Positions 8,807 to 16,453 of a stretch of 64,000 nucleotides of DNA are shown here, in pieces. Source of the stretch: UBA6016 sp964568395 (lineage in GTDB: Bacteria; Campylobacterota; Campylobacteria; Campylobacterales; UBA6016). How positions within the stretch are numbered: position 1 is the first letter of the stretch; every line of letters starts with the position of its first letter. The translations under genes and the position numbers were made by a program. A model generated the notes under the pieces. The model was not told the DNA's origin. It did no database searches and saw only the letters and a list, made by a program, of their open reading frames with translations. The DNA lies in NCBI GenBank assembly GCA_964568395.1, contig CAZMPN010000005.1, forward strand, positions 1-64,000. The letters are read 5' to 3'.

Positions 8807-8812
8807 ATTATA
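8807..8812 (-). promoter_or_regulatory. -10 box for the yeiH-CDF-thioredoxin unit
   Basis: On the minus strand this reads TATAAT. It lies about 31 bases before the ATG at 8775, leaving room for a leader with GGGAG. No -35 match is evident, as is common in Campylobacterota. Confidence 0.5.
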
Positions 8813-8851
8813 TCCCAAACTTAAAAATAAGTAAAATAAAATTATTTGTGG

Positions 8852-8857
8852 TATAAT
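8852..8857 (+). promoter_or_regulatory. Extended -10 promoter of the LysR gene
   Basis: The plus strand reads TGGTATAAT, an extended -10, 30 bases before the ATG at 8888. Together with the divergent TATAAT at 8807-8812 it makes a back-to-back promoter region of the kind LysR proteins usually control. Confidence 0.55.
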
Positions 8858-8887
8858 CATAAAAAGAATATATCAAGAGGCTTTGCT

Positions 8888-9769
8888 ATGAACTTTACTA
8901 TAAGACAGCTGGAGATTTTTAAAGAGGTTGCGACGACGGGGCATGTTACGAATAGCTCCGAGGCGCTAGGAATATCCCAATCCGCCATATCCATGGCCCT
9001 TCAAGAGCTAGAGTCGAATCTAAAAACAAAGTTTTTTGAAAGACGCAACAAAAAGCTGATACTGAACGAGAACGGCAGACTGCTGCTTGAAAAGGCGACT
9101 CTTTTGCTCAAAGAGTTTGAGGAGCTTGAAAACGGCTTTTTGGAAAACGGCGTCAGCGGCAGACTTAGGATAGGCGCCAGCCAAACGATAGGCGACTACA
9201 TCATGCCTCAATTGATATACGCCTTTATGCAGAAATATCCCGACGCCAAATGCGAGCTGATAGTCGCCAACACGAAAGATATCGTCTCCATGATAGATAA
9301 CGGCGATTTGGACGTAGGCTTCGTAGAGGGCTTCGTGAACGACCCGAAACTCGAGACGAAACACTGGAGGGACGATGAGCTGCTCGTCGTGGCCTCCGAT
9401 AAAAAAACATATAAAAAAGATGAGTATAAGCTAGAGGAGCTATCGGTAAACAACTGGATTTTAAGGGAAAAAGGTTCCGGCACCAGAGCGATATTCGAAG
9501 AGGTGGTTGCGGACTCGTTCTCAAAAATCAATATCTTCTTGACCCTCGGACACAACGAAGCGATCAAAAAAATAGTCGAACAAAGCGACTCGCTTACATG
9601 CCTATCGAAACTGGTGGTCGAAAAAGAGCTTGAAGAGGGCAAGCTATTCGAAGTTAAAATCAAAAATCTAGTTTTTAAAAGAAAACTGCTTAGACTTCTT
9701 CACAAAGAAAAATATCAAAGCAAGCTCCTAAAAATCTTTATGGACTTTTCGGAGAGCTTTAAAGGCTAA
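8888..9769 (+). CDS. yeiE: LysR-family regulator, YeiE-like
   Basis: The ATG at 8888 has AGAGG 7 bases upstream; the frame reaches back 14 more codons over the promoter, so the longer start is rejected. The 293-residue protein has a typical N-terminal winged helix-turn-helix (about 1-60; T-I-R-Q-L-E-I-F opening and S-Q-S-A-I-S-M-A-L in the recognition helix) and a periplasmic-binding-like effector domain (about 87-290). Divergence from yeiH and the sequence style support YeiE, which in enteric bacteria responds to sulfite; that ligand is inferred by family only. The downstream nnr gene starts 3 bases after its stop. Confidence 0.82.
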   Translation: MNFTIRQLEIFKEVATTGHVTNSSEALGISQSAISMALQELESNLKTKFFERRNKKLILNENGRLLLEKATLLLKEFEELENGFLENGVSGRLRIGASQTIGDYIMPQLIYAFMQKYPDAKCELIVANTKDIVSMIDNGDLDVGFVEGFVNDPKLETKHWRDDELLVVASDKKTYKKDEYKLEELSVNNWILREKGSGTRAIFEEVVADSFSKINIFLTLGHNEAIKKIVEQSDSLTCLSKLVVEKELEEGKLFEVKIKNLVFKRKLLRLLHKEKYQSKLLKIFMDFSESFKG

Positions 9770-9772
9770 AAA

Positions 9773-11164
9773 GTGCTGCCACTCTACAGACACCTAAAAG
9801 AGCTTGACGTCGTCGCCTCCGAGAGATACGGCATCCCAGAAGAGATACTGATGGAAAACGCGGCAAACGGCGTTAGGGAGTTTTTGTCCGAGAGGGGAGT
9901 AATCGGCAAAAAAACGCTGGTAGTAGCCGGCGGCGGGAATAACGGCGCGGACGGCTTGGCGCTAGCCAGAATGCTGCCCAATTGCAGCGTCCTGCAAGCC
10001 GTGGAGCCGTCAAACGCGCTATGCAAACTGCAGTTTGAAAGAGCCAGAAGACTTGGCATAGAGTTTGTATCCGAGCCTCACGGTTTTGAGCTGATTATAG
10101 ACGCGGTTTTAGGGAGCGGACTAAAGAGGCCGCTTGAAGGCGATATAAAAACACTGGTTGAAACGCTAAACGGAATTGAGGCCACAAAAGTAGCGCTCGA
10201 CATTCCAAGCGGCGTCATGGATGGGATAGGCAAAGAGTGCACGGCTTTCGCAGCTGATTTTACGGTGACGCTCGGCGCGCGTAAGGAGGCGCTATACTCC
10301 GACATGGCAAAAGAGTTTGTCGGGGAGATAGTTCTTAAAGGGCTTGGGCTATCTAGCGAAAAATATACGGAGGGTTTTGCCCCGTCGTCATACCTGCTCG
10401 AAAAAACCGACATAAAATTGCCAAGCAGAAAAAAGAGAAACTGCAACAAAGGCGATTTCGGACACCTGTTCATCATCGGCGGCGAAATGATAGGAGCCTC
10501 GATAATAGCGGCCAAGGCCGCGCTTAGGTTCGGGGTCGGGCTTGTGACCGTAACCGCGAGAGACAGTATGGTTTTGGAGCCGCAAGTAATATTCTCAAAC
10601 ACCATACCGGACAAGCAAGGCACAGTTTTAATAGGGCAAGGGCTCGGCTTCGCTTTTGACGACAAAGAGATAGTGGAGGTAGTTGCAAACTCGAAAAACT
10701 CCGTCATAGACGCCGACTTGTTCAAAAAAGAGTGCCTAAAAACGATTTTGGGGCTTGACAAGGAGATGGTGCTTACCCCGCATCCAAAAGAGTTCGCCTC
10801 TCTTTTGAAAATCACGGAGAACATAGACGTATCGGTAGACGAAATACAATCCGACAGATTCGGTTTTGCCAGGCGTTTTAGCCAAAGACACAGGGATAAA
10901 ACCCTGCTGCTAAAAGGCGCCAATACCTTAATAGCGCATAACGGCGAAATATTCGTAATGCCTTACGGCTCGGCCGTGCTTGCAAAAGGCGGAAGCGGAG
11001 ACGCGCTGGCCGGAGTGATATCGTCTCTGATGGCGCAAGGGTATAGCGCCCTAGAGGCCGCAAAAACAGGCTCTTTAGCCGTAGCCCTTAGCGCCTCATA
11101 CTACAAAGGAGCCGATTACTCGATGACGATAGAAGATCTGCTTGAGGGACTAAAATGGCTCTAA
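9773..11164 (+). CDS. nnr: Bifunctional NAD(P)H-hydrate epimerase / ADP-dependent dehydratase
   Basis: 463 residues. It repairs hydrated NADH and NADPH: the N-terminal YjeF_N domain (about 1-205) epimerises the R form and the C-terminal ribokinase-like domain (about 215-463) dehydrates the S form at the cost of ADP. Visible motifs are L-M-E-N-A-A-N-G, A-G-G-G-N-N-G-A-D-G-L, then H-P-K-E-F and K-G-G-S-G-D-A-L-A-G-V near the C-terminus. The start is GTG, 3 bases after the LysR stop, and the end overlaps purN by 10 bases, so the three genes are probably co-transcribed. The nnr-purN neighbourhood is also seen in Campylobacter. Confidence 0.93.
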   Translation: MLPLYRHLKELDVVASERYGIPEEILMENAANGVREFLSERGVIGKKTLVVAGGGNNGADGLALARMLPNCSVLQAVEPSNALCKLQFERARRLGIEFVSEPHGFELIIDAVLGSGLKRPLEGDIKTLVETLNGIEATKVALDIPSGVMDGIGKECTAFAADFTVTLGARKEALYSDMAKEFVGEIVLKGLGLSSEKYTEGFAPSSYLLEKTDIKLPSRKKRNCNKGDFGHLFIIGGEMIGASIIAAKAALRFGVGLVTVTARDSMVLEPQVIFSNTIPDKQGTVLIGQGLGFAFDDKEIVEVVANSKNSVIDADLFKKECLKTILGLDKEMVLTPHPKEFASLLKITENIDVSVDEIQSDRFGFARRFSQRHRDKTLLLKGANTLIAHNGEIFVMPYGSAVLAKGGSGDALAGVISSLMAQGYSALEAAKTGSLAVALSASYYKGADYSMTIEDLLEGLKWL

Positions 11165-11727
11165 AGAAAATAGTCATACTCTTTAGCGGACGCGGCTCCA
11201 ACATGAAAAGCATCCTGGAAAAACTGCACGGCAAAGAGGTCGACGTCGTAGCCGCCATAACCAACAACAAAGAAGCTCCCGGTATCGAAATAGCCAAAAG
11301 GCTCGGTATCGCGGTAGAGATTTTGCCGCATACCGATTTTGATAGCAGGGAGGCTTTCGACGAAGCGCTAACGGCGAAGATAAAAGAGTATGGCCCCGAT
11401 TTGACCGTGCTTGCCGGCTTTATGAGGCTACTGACGCCGATTTTTACGGAAAATATAAAAGCCGTAAACATACATCCGTCCCTACTTCCTCTTTTCAAAG
11501 GCAAGGACGGCATCAAAGAGAGTTTTCTCAGCGGTATGAAAATAGGAGGAGTAAGCGTCCATTTCGTAACTACCGAGATGGATAGCGGAGAGATAGTGGC
11601 GCAGGAGTGCGTGCCGATACTGGATGGCGATACGCTCGAGACGTATACCGCAAGAGTCCACGAAAAAGAGCATGAACTCTATCCAAAAGCGATACTGAAG
11701 GCTCTTGGGGCGCGCCCTTCTATCTGA
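11155..11727 (+). CDS. purN: Phosphoribosylglycinamide formyltransferase
   Basis: 190 residues, the usual GART length. It transfers a formyl group from 10-formyltetrahydrofolate to GAR in step three of purine synthesis. The catalytic triad is intact: Asn105, His107 (in N-I-H-P-S-L-L-P) and Asp143 (in M-D-S-G-E). The N-terminal S-G-R-G-S-N loop binds the GAR phosphate. It overlaps nnr by 10 bases and converges with the OmpA-type lipoprotein gene, whose stop lies inside the purN 3' end (8-base overlap). Confidence 0.95.
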   Translation: MALKKIVILFSGRGSNMKSILEKLHGKEVDVVAAITNNKEAPGIEIAKRLGIAVEILPHTDFDSREAFDEALTAKIKEYGPDLTVLAGFMRLLTPIFTENIKAVNIHPSLLPLFKGKDGIKESFLSGMKIGGVSVHFVTTEMDSGEIVAQECVPILDGDTLETYTARVHEKEHELYPKAILKALGARPSI

Positions 11728-12316
11728 CTATAATCTCCACGCGCCTGTTTTTCGGGCTATGGGTTCCGTTTGCCGTTTTTACGAGCGGATCGGCGTCCCC
11801 GTAGTATTTCACCTCTACCAGATTTTTATCGACGCCGTGCTTGATTAGATATTTTGCGACGTTTTCCGCCCTTTTTAGAGACAGAGCCCTATTGTAATCC
11901 TTCTGCCCAGAGCTATCCGTGTGTCCGGCGCAAACTACGAGATTTGCCTTCTTCGTTTTTATCGCCTCTATCGCCGCGCCCAGTATTTTCATATCCTCCA
12001 AGCCTATGTCCGCCGATTCCGAGCCGAAAAATATAAGGAAGCTAAGCGGTTTTTGCGGCATTGCGGCAATAGTGTCGCCGTATTTCGCCATTACGGTTTT
12101 TTCATCCGACTGGCCGCTGGAGACGCTGCCGTCTTTTTTTATCTCCAACGTCTCCCAAGCCTTATCTATTAGCTTCGTCTTACCCTCTTTGTCTATATAC
12201 CCTATCTTGCCCACCTTGCCGCCCTCTTCCGGCAGAAGCGTTACGCTGACCTTCTCCGCACAGCCGCCAAAAATAAACGGCAATAAAAACATAGCCGATA
12301 CGCAAAACTTTTTCAT
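11720..12316 (-). CDS. OmpA-domain lipoprotein
   Basis: The start is the ATG at 12316, inside the stop of the FecR gene (TGATG); the frame runs on upstream but without a lipobox at its start. The 198-residue product has a lipoprotein signal ending in F-G-G-C (Cys at about 18), a 90-residue region of unknown fold, and an OmpA/MotB peptidoglycan-binding domain (about 95-198) with G-H-T-D-S-S-G and the terminal N-R-R-V-E-I. It should sit in a membrane and grip peptidoglycan from the periplasm. Coupling to a FecR-domain protein is notable. Confidence 0.85.
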   Translation of the reverse strand: MKKFCVSAMFLLPFIFGGCAEKVSVTLLPEEGGKVGKIGYIDKEGKTKLIDKAWETLEIKKDGSVSSGQSDEKTVMAKYGDTIAAMPQKPLSFLIFFGSESADIGLEDMKILGAAIEAIKTKKANLVVCAGHTDSSGQKDYNRALSLKRAENVAKYLIKHGVDKNLVEVKYYGDADPLVKTANGTHSPKNRRVEIIVR

Positions 12317-12747
12317 CAATCCGCCTCTACGACGAAATATGTTCCGCGTATGCCTATCGTAGCCGTTTTGGCTTCGACCTTCATCGATTCGGGGTTCATT
12401 TTTGCGATTAGACCCGTCATGCAAGCCATCGTACCCTTGCCGAGCTTGCCGGTAAAGGAGCCCTTCTTGTCGCCTGGCTTAAACGTATACTCTTTTACGG
12501 AAAACTCCGAGTTTTGGCCTACGGACACAAGCGTATCGTCGCTGAATATCAGCCCTGCGCTTGCCCCTTTGCCCGTTATCACGGTGTCGCTCTCAAAAAA
12601 CTTATCTCCGGCTTTTGGAGTACTCTTTTTCTTGTCAAAACGTAACACCTGCACCTCGCCGCTCACACTTTTGAATATTCCGGCGGACTCAGCCGAGAAG
12701 AGCATGCAAAAACACCCTATCGCTGCCGTAAACATAAGAGCTTTCAT
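12316..12747 (-). CDS. Small secreted FecR-domain protein
   Basis: 143 residues: a signal peptide (about 1-22) and then little besides one FecR domain (about 25-140). It lacks the anti-sigma helix of true FecR and no sigma factor gene is near, so it is not an iron-dicitrate regulator. The segment K-T-A-T-I-G-I-R-G-T is shared with the large FecR protein at 26799-28784, as is the surrounding order of motifs, so the two domains are paralogous. The TGATG junction couples it to the OmpA-type lipoprotein. Ligand and partner are unknown. Confidence 0.8.
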   Translation of the reverse strand: MKALMFTAAIGCFCMLFSAESAGIFKSVSGEVQVLRFDKKKSTPKAGDKFFESDTVITGKGASAGLIFSDDTLVSVGQNSEFSVKEYTFKPGDKKGSFTGKLGKGTMACMTGLIAKMNPESMKVEAKTATIGIRGTYFVVEAD

Positions 12748-12772
12748 ATCGAATCCCTATTTGATTTTTTTA

Positions 12773-12778
12773 TATTGT
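12773..12778 (-). promoter_or_regulatory. -10 box of the FecR-OmpA unit
   Basis: Minus-strand TACAAT, about 25 bases before the ATG at 12747, with AGGGA as the likely ribosome site between. Confidence 0.4.
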
Positions 12779-12838
12779 ACCCAAAAAATAAAGCTATTTG
12801 AAAAGCGGCCCGGATGCAGCGCGTAACCATCTTTGTAT

Positions 12839-12844
12839 TACAAT
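12839..12844 (+). promoter_or_regulatory. -10 box of thiG
   Basis: Plus-strand TACAAT, 29 bases before the ATG at 12874. AGGGG lies 7 bases before the ATG. The nearer TATTAT at 12854-12859 is too close to the ribosome site to serve. Confidence 0.4.
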
Positions 12845-12873
12845 ATCGTTGAATATTATATAGGGGTTCCAAG

Positions 12874-13653
12874 ATGAGCGACATACTAAAAATAGGACAA
12901 CTAGAACTAAAAAGCCGCCTAATTGTGGGGAGCGGAAAATATCCGGACTTCAAGACGACCAGGGAAGCCACGTTGGCAAGCGGGTCGGAGATGATAACGG
13001 TAGCCGTTAGACGCGTAAACATCATGAACAAAGACGAAGAAAACCTGATGGACTACTTCAAGGACACTGACGTCAAGCTGCTGCCAAACTCCGCCGGATG
13101 CAAGACCGCGGAAGAGGCGATCACGCTATTTCGCCTAGTCCGGGAGGCTACCGGGATTACGACGGTAAAACTAGAGTGCATAGGCGACTACGACAAGACG
13201 CTATATCCTGACGTCATCGAGACGCTAAAAGCCACCGAGGCGCTAGCGAGCGACGGCTTCACGGTATTCGCATACACGAACGACGACCCTATAATGGCAA
13301 AAAGGCTGGAAAACGCCGGAGCCGCGGCCGTAATGCCTTTAGCCAGCCCAATAGGAAGCGGACTTGGAATCCAAAACAGATACAACATCGTATTCATAAA
13401 AGAGGCGATAAAAGTGCCTGTCATAGTGGACGCCGGCGTCGGGTGCGCATCCGATGCGGCAATAGCGATGGAGCTTGGCGCCGACGCGGTGCTTACCAAT
13501 ACCGCGATAGCGCAGGCAAAAGACCCGGTCAAAATGGCCGAAGCCATGAAATATGCGGTCATAGCCGGAAGAATGGGATTTATGGCGGGAAGAATTCCTA
13601 AGAAGCCTTACGCATCGGCAAGTTCGCCGATGAACGGGCTTATACAGTTTTAA
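12874..13653 (+). CDS. thiG: Thiazole synthase ThiG
   Basis: A 259-residue TIM-barrel enzyme that makes the thiazole phosphate of thiamine from deoxyxylulose 5-phosphate, dehydroglycine and ThiS thiocarboxylate. The Schiff-base lysine is Lys99 in V-K-L-E. The N-terminal S-R-L-I-V-G-S-G-K-Y and the phosphate loop V-D-A-G-V-G are typical. It has its own promoter and stands alone: no thiS, thiF or thiH is within the window, which is unusual because these genes normally cluster. The AT-rich inverted repeat around its stop (agtttt/aaaact) may be a weak terminator. Confidence 0.95.
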   Translation: MSDILKIGQLELKSRLIVGSGKYPDFKTTREATLASGSEMITVAVRRVNIMNKDEENLMDYFKDTDVKLLPNSAGCKTAEEAITLFRLVREATGITTVKLECIGDYDKTLYPDVIETLKATEALASDGFTVFAYTNDDPIMAKRLENAGAAAVMPLASPIGSGLGIQNRYNIVFIKEAIKVPVIVDAGVGCASDAAIAMELGADAVLTNTAIAQAKDPVKMAEAMKYAVIAGRMGFMAGRIPKKPYASASSPMNGLIQF

Positions 13654-13710
13654 CTAAAAATTAACAAAACTGCATTATCATAACCTATATTTAAAATAAG
13701 GGGTGATGAT

Positions 13711-14046
13711 ATGAAAAAGCTTCTGTTGCTAGCTTCGGTAATCTCTCAGGCCGCTCTTTTTGCGGCCGACTACAGCCAGATGAGCATCGAAGAGATGAAT
13801 CAGATGAGAGGCCGTGTAGAGGCCCAGGAAAGAGAGCAGTTCCAAAAGGCGTATCAGGAGAAACTCCAGCAGCTCCCGGTAGAAGAGCGCGCCAAATATA
13901 TGGGTAAACCGGAAAATATAACGCCTGGATCCGGGCAGAACGCAAATCAGCAAGGCCTCGGCGGTCAGCAAAGACTAAAAGACGGCAGCGGCATGGGTCA
14001 AGGCAGGGGCGGTTCCATGAGGGGCGGCGGCAGAGGCGGTAGATAA
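13711..14046 (+). CDS. Small exported protein with Gly/Arg-rich tail (DUF1104-like)
   Basis: 111 residues: a clear signal peptide (about 1-19, ending A-L-F-A-A-D), a charged helical middle (20-70: M-S-I-E-E-M-N-Q-M-R-G and a run of Gln/Glu/Arg) and a disordered tail (75-111) rich in Gly, Arg and Met. The middle resembles the small periplasmic DUF1104 proteins of Campylobacter and Helicobacter, but I cannot confirm this. An RGG-like tail on an exported protein is odd. GGGGTG precedes the ATG. Function is unknown. Confidence 0.7.
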   Translation: MKKLLLLASVISQAALFAADYSQMSIEEMNQMRGRVEAQEREQFQKAYQEKLQQLPVEERAKYMGKPENITPGSGQNANQQGLGGQQRLKDGSGMGQGRGGSMRGGGRGGR

Positions 14047-14069
14047 AACCTCCTCTGAAAGCCTCTTAA

Positions 14070-14078
14070 TGCTAGAAT
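14070..14078 (+). promoter_or_regulatory. Extended -10 promoter of ppa
   Basis: TGCTAGAAT, an extended -10, 32 bases before the ATG at 14110. The same bases form the left arm of a hairpin (14071-14080 with 14086-14095, one G-T pair), followed by the AGGAGAGG ribosome site. Confidence 0.4.
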
Positions 14079-14109
14079 TGTATATCAATTTTAGCAGGAG
14101 AGGCAAAAT

Positions 14110-14628
14110 ATGGATCTATCGAAAATAGAAGTGGGCAGCAACCCGGACGGCATCAACGCCGTTATCGAAATACCTTACGGCAGCAATATAAAATACGAAA
14201 TAGACAAAGATAGCGGCGCGGTAGTAGTGGATAGAGTAATATACTCCGCGATGTTCTACCCGGCAAACTACGGCTTTGTGCCAAACACGCTTTCAAACGA
14301 CGGCGACCCTGCCGACGTACTCGTACTAAACGAATACCCGCTTCAAGCAGGATGCGTAATCAAAGTAAGACTTATCGGCGTACTTATCATGGAAGACGAA
14401 AGCGGCATGGATGAAAAACTGCTTGCGGTTCCGGTAAAAAAACTAGACCCGAGATACGAAAACATCAAATCAATCGACGATCTACCGCAAATAACCGTGG
14501 ATAGAATCAAAAACTTCTTTGAAACATACAAAATGCTTGAGCCCAACAAATGGGTAAAAGTAAAAGGGTTTGAAGGGCTAGAGTCTGCAACTAAGATTCT
14601 TGACGACGCAATAAAAGCGTACAAATAA
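14110..14628 (+). CDS. ppa: Inorganic pyrophosphatase, family I
   Basis: 172 residues, as expected for bacterial family I enzymes, which hydrolyse pyrophosphate and pull biosynthesis forward in the cytosol. The metal-binding signature D-G-D-P-A-D-V-L-V-L gives Asp64, Asp66 and Asp69; Y-P-A-N-Y-G-F and D-E-K-L-L-A-V also match. A strong AGGAGAGG site precedes the ATG. mscL starts 29 bases after its stop and may share the transcript. Confidence 0.96.
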   Translation: MDLSKIEVGSNPDGINAVIEIPYGSNIKYEIDKDSGAVVVDRVIYSAMFYPANYGFVPNTLSNDGDPADVLVLNEYPLQAGCVIKVRLIGVLIMEDESGMDEKLLAVPVKKLDPRYENIKSIDDLPQITVDRIKNFFETYKMLEPNKWVKVKGFEGLESATKILDDAIKAYK

Positions 14629-14657
14629 ACCGCCAAAGCGGCAAAAAAGGAGCTGCA

Positions 14658-15116
14658 ATGTTAAGAGAGTTTAGAGAGTTTGCCATCAAAGGCAACGCGG
14701 TCGATATGGCGGTCGGTATCATAATAGGCGCGGCATTCGGCGCAATCGTAAACTCTCTCGTTGCAGACATTATTACGCCCCCGATAGCGGTCATAATGGG
14801 CAGCGTGGATTTCTCAAACCAGTTTTTCGTCTTAAAAGACTCTAACGGCACAGGGATCTACCATACGCTGGCAGAGGCCAAAAAAGCCGGAGCCGTCACC
14901 CTTAACTACGGACTATTCCTAAACGTACTAATCAATTTTATCATCGTCGCTTTCGCAACCTTCTTCCTCGTGCGCACCATCAACAAGCTCCGACGCGCAA
15001 GCGAAGCAGACGCAAAACATGAAGAGGCCGCGCCAACCACAAAGATATGTCCATATTGCAAAAGCGAGATACATATCGAGGCCAGCAAGTGCCCGCACTG
15101 CACATCGGAAGTCTAA
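14658..15116 (+). CDS. mscL: Large-conductance mechanosensitive channel with C-terminal zinc ribbon
   Basis: The 152-residue product opens pores under membrane tension to release solutes in hypo-osmotic shock. It has the MscL start (L-R-E-F-R-E-F-A-I-K-G-N-A-V-D), TM1 (about 15-45), a periplasmic loop, TM2 (about 85-110) and then a cytoplasmic end. Instead of finishing in a simple helix it ends in a four-cysteine ribbon: C131-P-Y-C134 and C145-P-H-C148. Canonical MscL is near 136 residues and lacks this. AAGGAG precedes the ATG. Confidence 0.95.
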   Translation: MLREFREFAIKGNAVDMAVGIIIGAAFGAIVNSLVADIITPPIAVIMGSVDFSNQFFVLKDSNGTGIYHTLAEAKKAGAVTLNYGLFLNVLINFIIVAFATFFLVRTINKLRRASEADAKHEEAAPTTKICPYCKSEIHIEASKCPHCTSEV

Positions 15117-15161
15117 AACCATAACCCGCATTTAGCCTACCCATTCAAAAAGGAAACAATT

Positions 15162-16448
15162 TTGTCATTCTCACAATTAAAACTACTGCCGGAAATACTT
15201 AAAGCCGTCAAAGAAGAGGGGTATGAAAATCCTACCCCGGTACAAGCCGAGGCTATTCCGGCAATATTGAAAGGGCGCGATATATTGGCCGGAGCCCAAA
15301 CCGGCACCGGCAAAACAGCTGGATTTACGCTGCCTACACTACAGCTGCTCGCCAAAGCGCCGCCGGCAAAACAAAAAAGGCGCATTCGCGCGCTAATCCT
15401 TACCCCGACGAGAGAGCTGGCTTCGCAGGTGGGAGAGAGCGTAAAAACATACGGAAAATATCTTCCGCTTAAAAGCACGGTGGTATTCGGCGGAGTTGGC
15501 ATAAATCCACAGATAGCCGCGCTGAAAAACGGTGTAGATCTGCTGATAGCAACGCCGGGGCGACTTCTGGACCACGTATCGCAACAAACGGTAGACCTGT
15601 CGGCGGTAGAGATATTCATACTCGACGAGGCCGATAGAATGCTCGATATGGGCTTCATAAAAGATATACGCAAGGTGATCGCCCTCTTGCCGAAAAAAAG
15701 GCAGAACCTGCTATTTTCGGCCACATACTCGGACGAGATAAAAACTTTGGCCAACAGCCTGCTTAAAAACCCTGCGGAGATAGAGGTGGCTAGACGCAAC
15801 ACCTCTAGCGAACTGGTAAAGCAGAGCGTAATCCTGGTCGATTGCAAAAGAAAAAGCGCGCTACTTGGCCAGCTGATAGCAAAAAACGGATGGGAGCAGG
15901 TGCTCGTATTCACAAGAACGAAACACGGCGCAAACAAGCTAAGCGAATACCTCCAAAAGTGCAAAATAAGCTCCGCCGCCATACACGGAAACAAAAGCCA
16001 GGCCGCCAGAACCAAAGCGCTTGACGATTTCAAAAAAGGGGTCGTCAAGGTGCTCGTAGCTACCGATATAGCGGCGAGAGGGATAGATATAGACGCGCTG
16101 CCGCACGTTGTGAATTTCGAACTGCCGAATATCCCTGAAGACTATGTGCACAGGATAGGAAGAACCGGCCGCGCCGGATGCGAAGGGGAAGCGCTTTCGC
16201 TGGTATGCGTAGATGAAGCGGAGTATTTGAAGGCGATAGAGAAGCTGATAAAAAAAGAGCTTGAAAAACGCACGGTAGAAGGGTTCGAGCCGGATCCAAA
16301 CATAAAAGCGGAACCGATACAAAGAGGTGGCGGCAGAGGTTCGGATAAGGGCGGACGCGGCGCAAACGCCGCAAGCCGGAGAGGCGGTGGACGCCAAGAC
16401 GCCAAAAACGGGCAGAAAAAAAGCGGGGGCAGGGGCGGACGAAGATAG
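15162..16448 (+). CDS. rhlE: DEAD-box RNA helicase, RhlE type
   Basis: 428 residues. An ATP-dependent RNA helicase: Q motif near 22-27, A-Q-T-G-T-G-K-T, P-T-R-E-L-A, D-E-A-D, S-A-T and H-R-I-G-R-T-G-R-A-G are all present in order. The last 45 residues are a basic, Gly/Arg-rich tail that likely binds RNA. The start is TTG at 15162 with AAGGA 7 bases upstream; no ATG fits the conserved N-terminus. It converges on the DUF155 gene with only 5 bases between the stops. Likely role: RNA turnover or ribosome assembly, especially in the cold. Confidence 0.94.
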   Translation: MSFSQLKLLPEILKAVKEEGYENPTPVQAEAIPAILKGRDILAGAQTGTGKTAGFTLPTLQLLAKAPPAKQKRRIRALILTPTRELASQVGESVKTYGKYLPLKSTVVFGGVGINPQIAALKNGVDLLIATPGRLLDHVSQQTVDLSAVEIFILDEADRMLDMGFIKDIRKVIALLPKKRQNLLFSATYSDEIKTLANSLLKNPAEIEVARRNTSSELVKQSVILVDCKRKSALLGQLIAKNGWEQVLVFTRTKHGANKLSEYLQKCKISSAAIHGNKSQAARTKALDDFKKGVVKVLVATDIAARGIDIDALPHVVNFELPNIPEDYVHRIGRTGRAGCEGEALSLVCVDEAEYLKAIEKLIKKELEKRTVEGFEPDPNIKAEPIQRGGGRGSDKGGRGANAASRRGGGRQDAKNGQKKSGGRGGRR

Positions 16449-16453
16449 CTTGG

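Noticed and set aside
8776..8887. Longer starts for yeiH (8790) and the LysR gene (8846)
   Set aside because: Each would use bases of the ribosome site or promoter; ATGs at 8775 and 8888 have good ribosome sites and give standard N-termini.
14630..14641. Hairpin ccgc-caaa-gcgg as a terminator between ppa and mscL
   Set aside because: The stem has only 4 pairs and is followed by A-residues, not T, on the coding strand, so it is unlikely to stop transcription.
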